DNA from: Fimenecus sp045613585
Lineage (GTDB): Bacteria > Bacillota > Clostridia > Oscillospirales > Acutalibacteraceae
DNA: 8,590 nt
Direction: 5' to 3'
Assembly: GCA_045613585.1 (NCBI GenBank)
Contig: JAZLBG010000071.1
Span: forward strand, 1 to 8,590
The notes beneath the pieces were generated by a model. It ran no database searches and had not been told where the DNA came from. It saw nothing but the letters and a program-made list of their open reading frames with translations. Positions within the stretch are counted from its first letter, which is position 1. Each line of letters opens with the position of its first letter. The translations under genes and the position numbers were made by a program. Shown piece by piece: positions 6,212 through 8,590 of the stretch.

Positions 6212-7069
6212 ATGCATAGATTTTTTGGTGAACAAGATGCTTATGGATTGTTTAATTCGCTTGCCGTTACATTAACAATTATTTCAAGTCTTTTTTATTA
6301 TAATATTAAAAAAAATTCTATAAGTTTATATTCTAAAAGCTTAATAAATTTAGTAGGGCAAAAAAATTTTGGAATCGGTAAGCTTAAAGTTGAAAAAATT
6401 ATTGAAGTTATATTGGTATCTGTTGAATTGTTAATAATGGGATATCTTCCTTCATTAGCATCTTCGGCAAATAGACCGTTTGGTAAATTAGTTGGAACTG
6501 GTGCAAACTATTTTGGTTTATTATTCACTATCTGGCTTTTAATAATTTTGGTATCAGTACTCATTTTGTCTAATCCAATAAAGCAGTTGGACCTTGTAAC
6601 AATATTTCTTCCGTTTCGTATGACTTTTACAAGACTTGCTTGTTTCTTTAATGGTTGTTGCTGGGGTGTTCCTTGGGAATATGGTCCTTATAATCATCAT
6701 TATGACCACCCAGGTAATCAAGTTCCTGTACAGGCAATTGAAGCGGCATTTGTATTTGCCATTTTTCTTTTCTTCTTATGGTACAGAAAAAAAGCAAAAC
6801 CTGGAACAATGTTTCCAATGTATATGATTTTATATGGTGGGGCAAGATTTTTTAATGAATTTTTCACAGCTGCCGACCCTGATGTCATAGGACCATTTAA
6901 TATGTATCAGATTTTGTGTGTAATAGCTGTTGTAATTGGTCTTATCGCATTCCTTGTTCTCAGAAAATATGGTGAAAAAATTTCTGATTTCTTTGAAAGA
7001 ACATATGTGAAAATTTTTGAAGCAATAATAAACGCAATAAAAGAAAAAATACAGGAATTCGCAGAATAA
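6212..7069 (+). CDS. Divergent Lgt-like membrane protein (prolipoprotein diacylglyceryl transferase family)
   Basis: This 285-residue membrane protein has several hydrophobic helices and resembles the Lgt family in its second half. TRLACFFNGCCWGVPW (140-155) corresponds to the Lgt signature GRIGNFINGELWG, with Arg141, Asn147 and Gly148 retained. VPVQAIEA (171-178) corresponds to HPSQLYEA, retaining Gln174 and Glu177. YGGARFFNEFF (208-218) corresponds to the YG.xRFxxEF block with Arg212 and Glu216. Lgt moves diacylglyceryl from phosphatidylglycerol onto lipobox cysteines. The GCCWG variant and the absence of the N-terminal His-Gly-Gly region make this a paralogue rather than a confident housekeeping Lgt. 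A His-rich loop (NHHYDH, 161-166) follows the signature. The last 35 residues form a charged amphipathic helix that ordinary Lgt lacks. The start is set by GAGGTG 5 bases upstream. It may act on another acceptor. Confidence 0.72.
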   Translation: MHRFFGEQDAYGLFNSLAVTLTIISSLFYYNIKKNSISLYSKSLINLVGQKNFGIGKLKVEKIIEVILVSVELLIMGYLPSLASSANRPFGKLVGTGANYFGLLFTIWLLIILVSVLILSNPIKQLDLVTIFLPFRMTFTRLACFFNGCCWGVPWEYGPYNHHYDHPGNQVPVQAIEAAFVFAIFLFFLWYRKKAKPGTMFPMYMILYGGARFFNEFFTAADPDVIGPFNMYQILCVIAVVIGLIAFLVLRKYGEKISDFFERTYVKIFEAIINAIKEKIQEFAE

Positions 7070-7085
7070 AACAGAAAAGCATAAT

Positions 7086-7120
7086 AAAAATACCGAAGAG
7101 ATTTTCTCTTCGGTATTTTT
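7086..7120. terminator. Bidirectional intrinsic terminator between Lgt-like and NRPS genes
   Basis: A perfect 16-bp inverted repeat (7086-7101 with 7105-7120) surrounds a TTT loop. The GC core is TACCGAAGAG and the outer five pairs are A-T, so each strand ends in a U tract. It serves the convergent genes ending at 7069 and 7157. Confidence 0.92.
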
Positions 7121-7156
7121 TGTTGTGGAGAACAAGAAATTGTAAACACTATATTT

Positions 7157-8590
7157 TTATTTTGTTTCAATATTACGAATTATGAGTTTTGCTACTTCAT
7201 TGCTCTTTTCTGTTTGGAAATAGTGAGAGTTGGCATCAATATAATGAACCTTATTAAAGTTGCTTGAACGGATTTTCCATAATCTTTCGGTATCTTTATA
7301 ATTTTTTGTAAAGATATCTGTTTTACTGATTATTACAGAAGTTCTTGCTTTAATTGGTTGTGCAAAAGCGTAAAAATATTCAGTCAAGAAGTCAGTGTCT
7401 TTACGGAATTTTTCAACCATACTATATTTACTTTCAGTAGATAATTTATCGATTGGTGCACCTGCTTTAATAAGCTTACGTTGAATTGAACGCTTGAAAG
7501 TATAATTCCAACCATTTCGCTTGTGTGGTTTTTCAGAAGGGATAAATCCAGCTGTGATATAGTTAGAAATTACAATGCCTTGTTTTTCAAGAATGTTTAT
7601 AATCTGCAATGCAACCGCAGTGCCGGCGCAGTGAGAATATATATTAATTTCTTTAGATTTTGCAAGAATAGCAATCTTTTCGGCAACTTTTTCACATTCT
7701 GTGTATGAATGTAAATAATCAACATAATAAAGGGAAAGTTCAGGTGCAATTACTGATAAATCTTTAGTAAGTGCTGCAAAAGCAGACGCATCACCACCAG
7801 CATAAGGGAACAAGATAAGAGCTTTTGTTGAAGATGGAACATTTCTTAAAGTATAGAAATCATCACTATCAGGAATATTGCTTTCATCAAGAAGTTTTGC
7901 AAGTTTTTCAGCTGTCGGATTAGCAATAAAATCGGCAGCAGAAATATTTTTAAGTTCATTTTCTGAAAGAACAGCAATCATATCAAGACTTGTTCCACCA
8001 AGAGCAAAGAAATTTTCATTTCTGCCCACAGAATCGATTACAAGAATATCTTGGAATAAGCCACAAAGCATTTTTTCTGTTTCGTTAATAGGCTCTTCTT
8101 TGATTGCGCTATTATCAAAAGAAACTTCTATATTATTAAGTGCTTTTCGGTCAAGTTTACCGCTTTGATTGAGAGGCATTTTTTCAATGAACACGAATTT
8201 GCTTGGAATCATATAATATGGCAACTTGTTTTCACAATGTTTCAGAATTTCATTAGTTGATGTTTCGTTACCGCAACAGAAAGCAACAAGTACATCTTGT
8301 CCGTTGTTTTGTTTTACGATTACCGCAACTGATTCAATATCTGAAAACTCACTGATTACCTTTTCAATTTCCCCTAATTCAATACGTTGACCGTTAAGCT
8401 TGATTTGGTTGTCCATTCTGCCAACATAGCAGATTTGACCATCAGGAGTCCAGTAAGCAAGGTCACCGGTTTTGTAGAGTTTACCATTACCGAAAGGATT
8501 ATCTATGAACTTTTCATTAGTTAATTGCTCGTTGTTTAAGTATCCTTGACCTACGTTTGTTCCGGCAATACAAAGTTCACCAACTACACC
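7157..8590 (-). CDS. Nonribosomal peptide synthetase, C-terminal A-PCP-TE part (partial)
   Basis: The visible 478 codons are in frame from the right edge, with no start inside the window. Residues 1 to about 155 end an adenylation domain: A6 GELCIAG...GQGYL (4-18), A7 LYKTGDLA (38-45), A8 GRMDNQIKLNGQRIELGEIE (57-76), and A10 PLNQSGKLDR with catalytic Lys145. Next is a peptidyl carrier domain (about 167-235) with FALGGTSLD, whose Ser201 takes phosphopantetheine. A thioesterase (about 257-477) follows, with oxyanion-type FPYAGGDASAF. Its nucleophile motif SHCAG carries Cys321 instead of Ser, with candidate Asp425 (SKTDIF) and His456 (NSHYF). This is a terminal module that loads one amino acid and releases the peptide. 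There is no epimerase, reductase or tailoring domain between PCP and TE. The residues setting amino-acid specificity lie upstream, so the product is unknown. Base and codon use match the neighbours. Confidence 0.95.
   Translation of the reverse strand, partial: GVVGELCIAGTNVGQGYLNNEQLTNEKFIDNPFGNGKLYKTGDLAYWTPDGQICYVGRMDNQIKLNGQRIELGEIEKVISEFSDIESVAVIVKQNNGQDVLVAFCCGNETSTNEILKHCENKLPYYMIPSKFVFIEKMPLNQSGKLDRKALNNIEVSFDNSAIKEEPINETEKMLCGLFQDILVIDSVGRNENFFALGGTSLDMIAVLSENELKNISAADFIANPTAEKLAKLLDESNIPDSDDFYTLRNVPSSTKALILFPYAGGDASAFAALTKDLSVIAPELSLYYVDYLHSYTECEKVAEKIAILAKSKEINIYSHCAGTAVALQIINILEKQGIVISNYITAGFIPSEKPHKRNGWNYTFKRSIQRKLIKAGAPIDKLSTESKYSMVEKFRKDTDFLTEYFYAFAQPIKARTSVIISKTDIFTKNYKDTERLWKIRSSNFNKVHYIDANSHYFQTEKSNEVAKLIIRNIETK

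Noticed and set aside
7523..8168. Plus-strand open frames opposite the NRPS gene
   Set aside because: They are antisense to conserved PCP/TE coding sequence, have no family resemblance, and lack ribosome binding sites. The same applies to frames opposite the PBP and SEDS genes.
1..8590. CRISPR array, tRNA, rRNA or phage attachment site
   Set aside because: No regularly spaced direct repeats, no cloverleaf-like sequence and no integrase were seen anywhere in the window.

Overview
The window looks like chromosomal DNA from a low-GC, Gram-positive anaerobe of the class Clostridia, probably a gut Oscillospirales/Ruminococcaceae-type organism. The evidence is AT-rich sequence with AT-ending codons, strong AGGAGG-type ribosome binding sites about 5 bases before ATG, sigma-A-like promoters, a linked FHA / SEDS / class B PBP operon, and a palindromic GC-rich intergenic repeat of a kind I associate with gut Firmicutes. 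The taxonomic assignment is inference.

Layout, left to right. (1) 1-222, minus: the first 74 codons of ribulose-phosphate 3-epimerase (rpe), running off the left edge. (2) 223-605: a divergent intergenic region holding a 208-bp MITE-like element (326-533). It has 20-bp terminal inverted repeats (19/20 match), a nested GC-rich palindrome and a 7-bp tandem repeat, and is followed by a clear promoter. (3) 606-1493, plus: an EamA/DMT-family 10-helix transporter. (4) 1578-2588, plus: a membrane-anchored GH43-like glycosidase with its own promoter. (5) 2617-6002, minus: a three-gene cell-wall operon of a tandem-FHA membrane protein, a FtsW/RodA-type SEDS glycosyltransferase and a class B penicillin-binding protein. 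The last two overlap by ATGA. (6) 6212-7069, plus: a divergent Lgt-like membrane protein with a GCCWG motif. (7) 7157-8590, minus: the 3' end of a nonribosomal peptide synthetase gene (end of an A domain, a PCP, and a terminal thioesterase), running off the right edge.

Two convergent gene pairs (GH43/PBP and Lgt-like/NRPS) are each separated by one symmetrical hairpin that can terminate transcription in both directions. The FHA-SEDS-PBP operon and the Lgt-like gene diverge from a shared 209-bp promoter region.

Functionally, the SEDS protein would polymerise glycan strands and the PBP would cross-link them. The FHA protein is the likely phosphothreonine-reading regulator, implying a Hanks-type kinase elsewhere. 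The most distinctive signal is the NRPS release domain. Its nucleophile-elbow motif reads S-H-C-A-G, so the usual catalytic serine appears to be cysteine, a variant associated in a few characterised synthetases with unusual release chemistry. The rest of that gene, its substrate code and its cluster lie outside the window.
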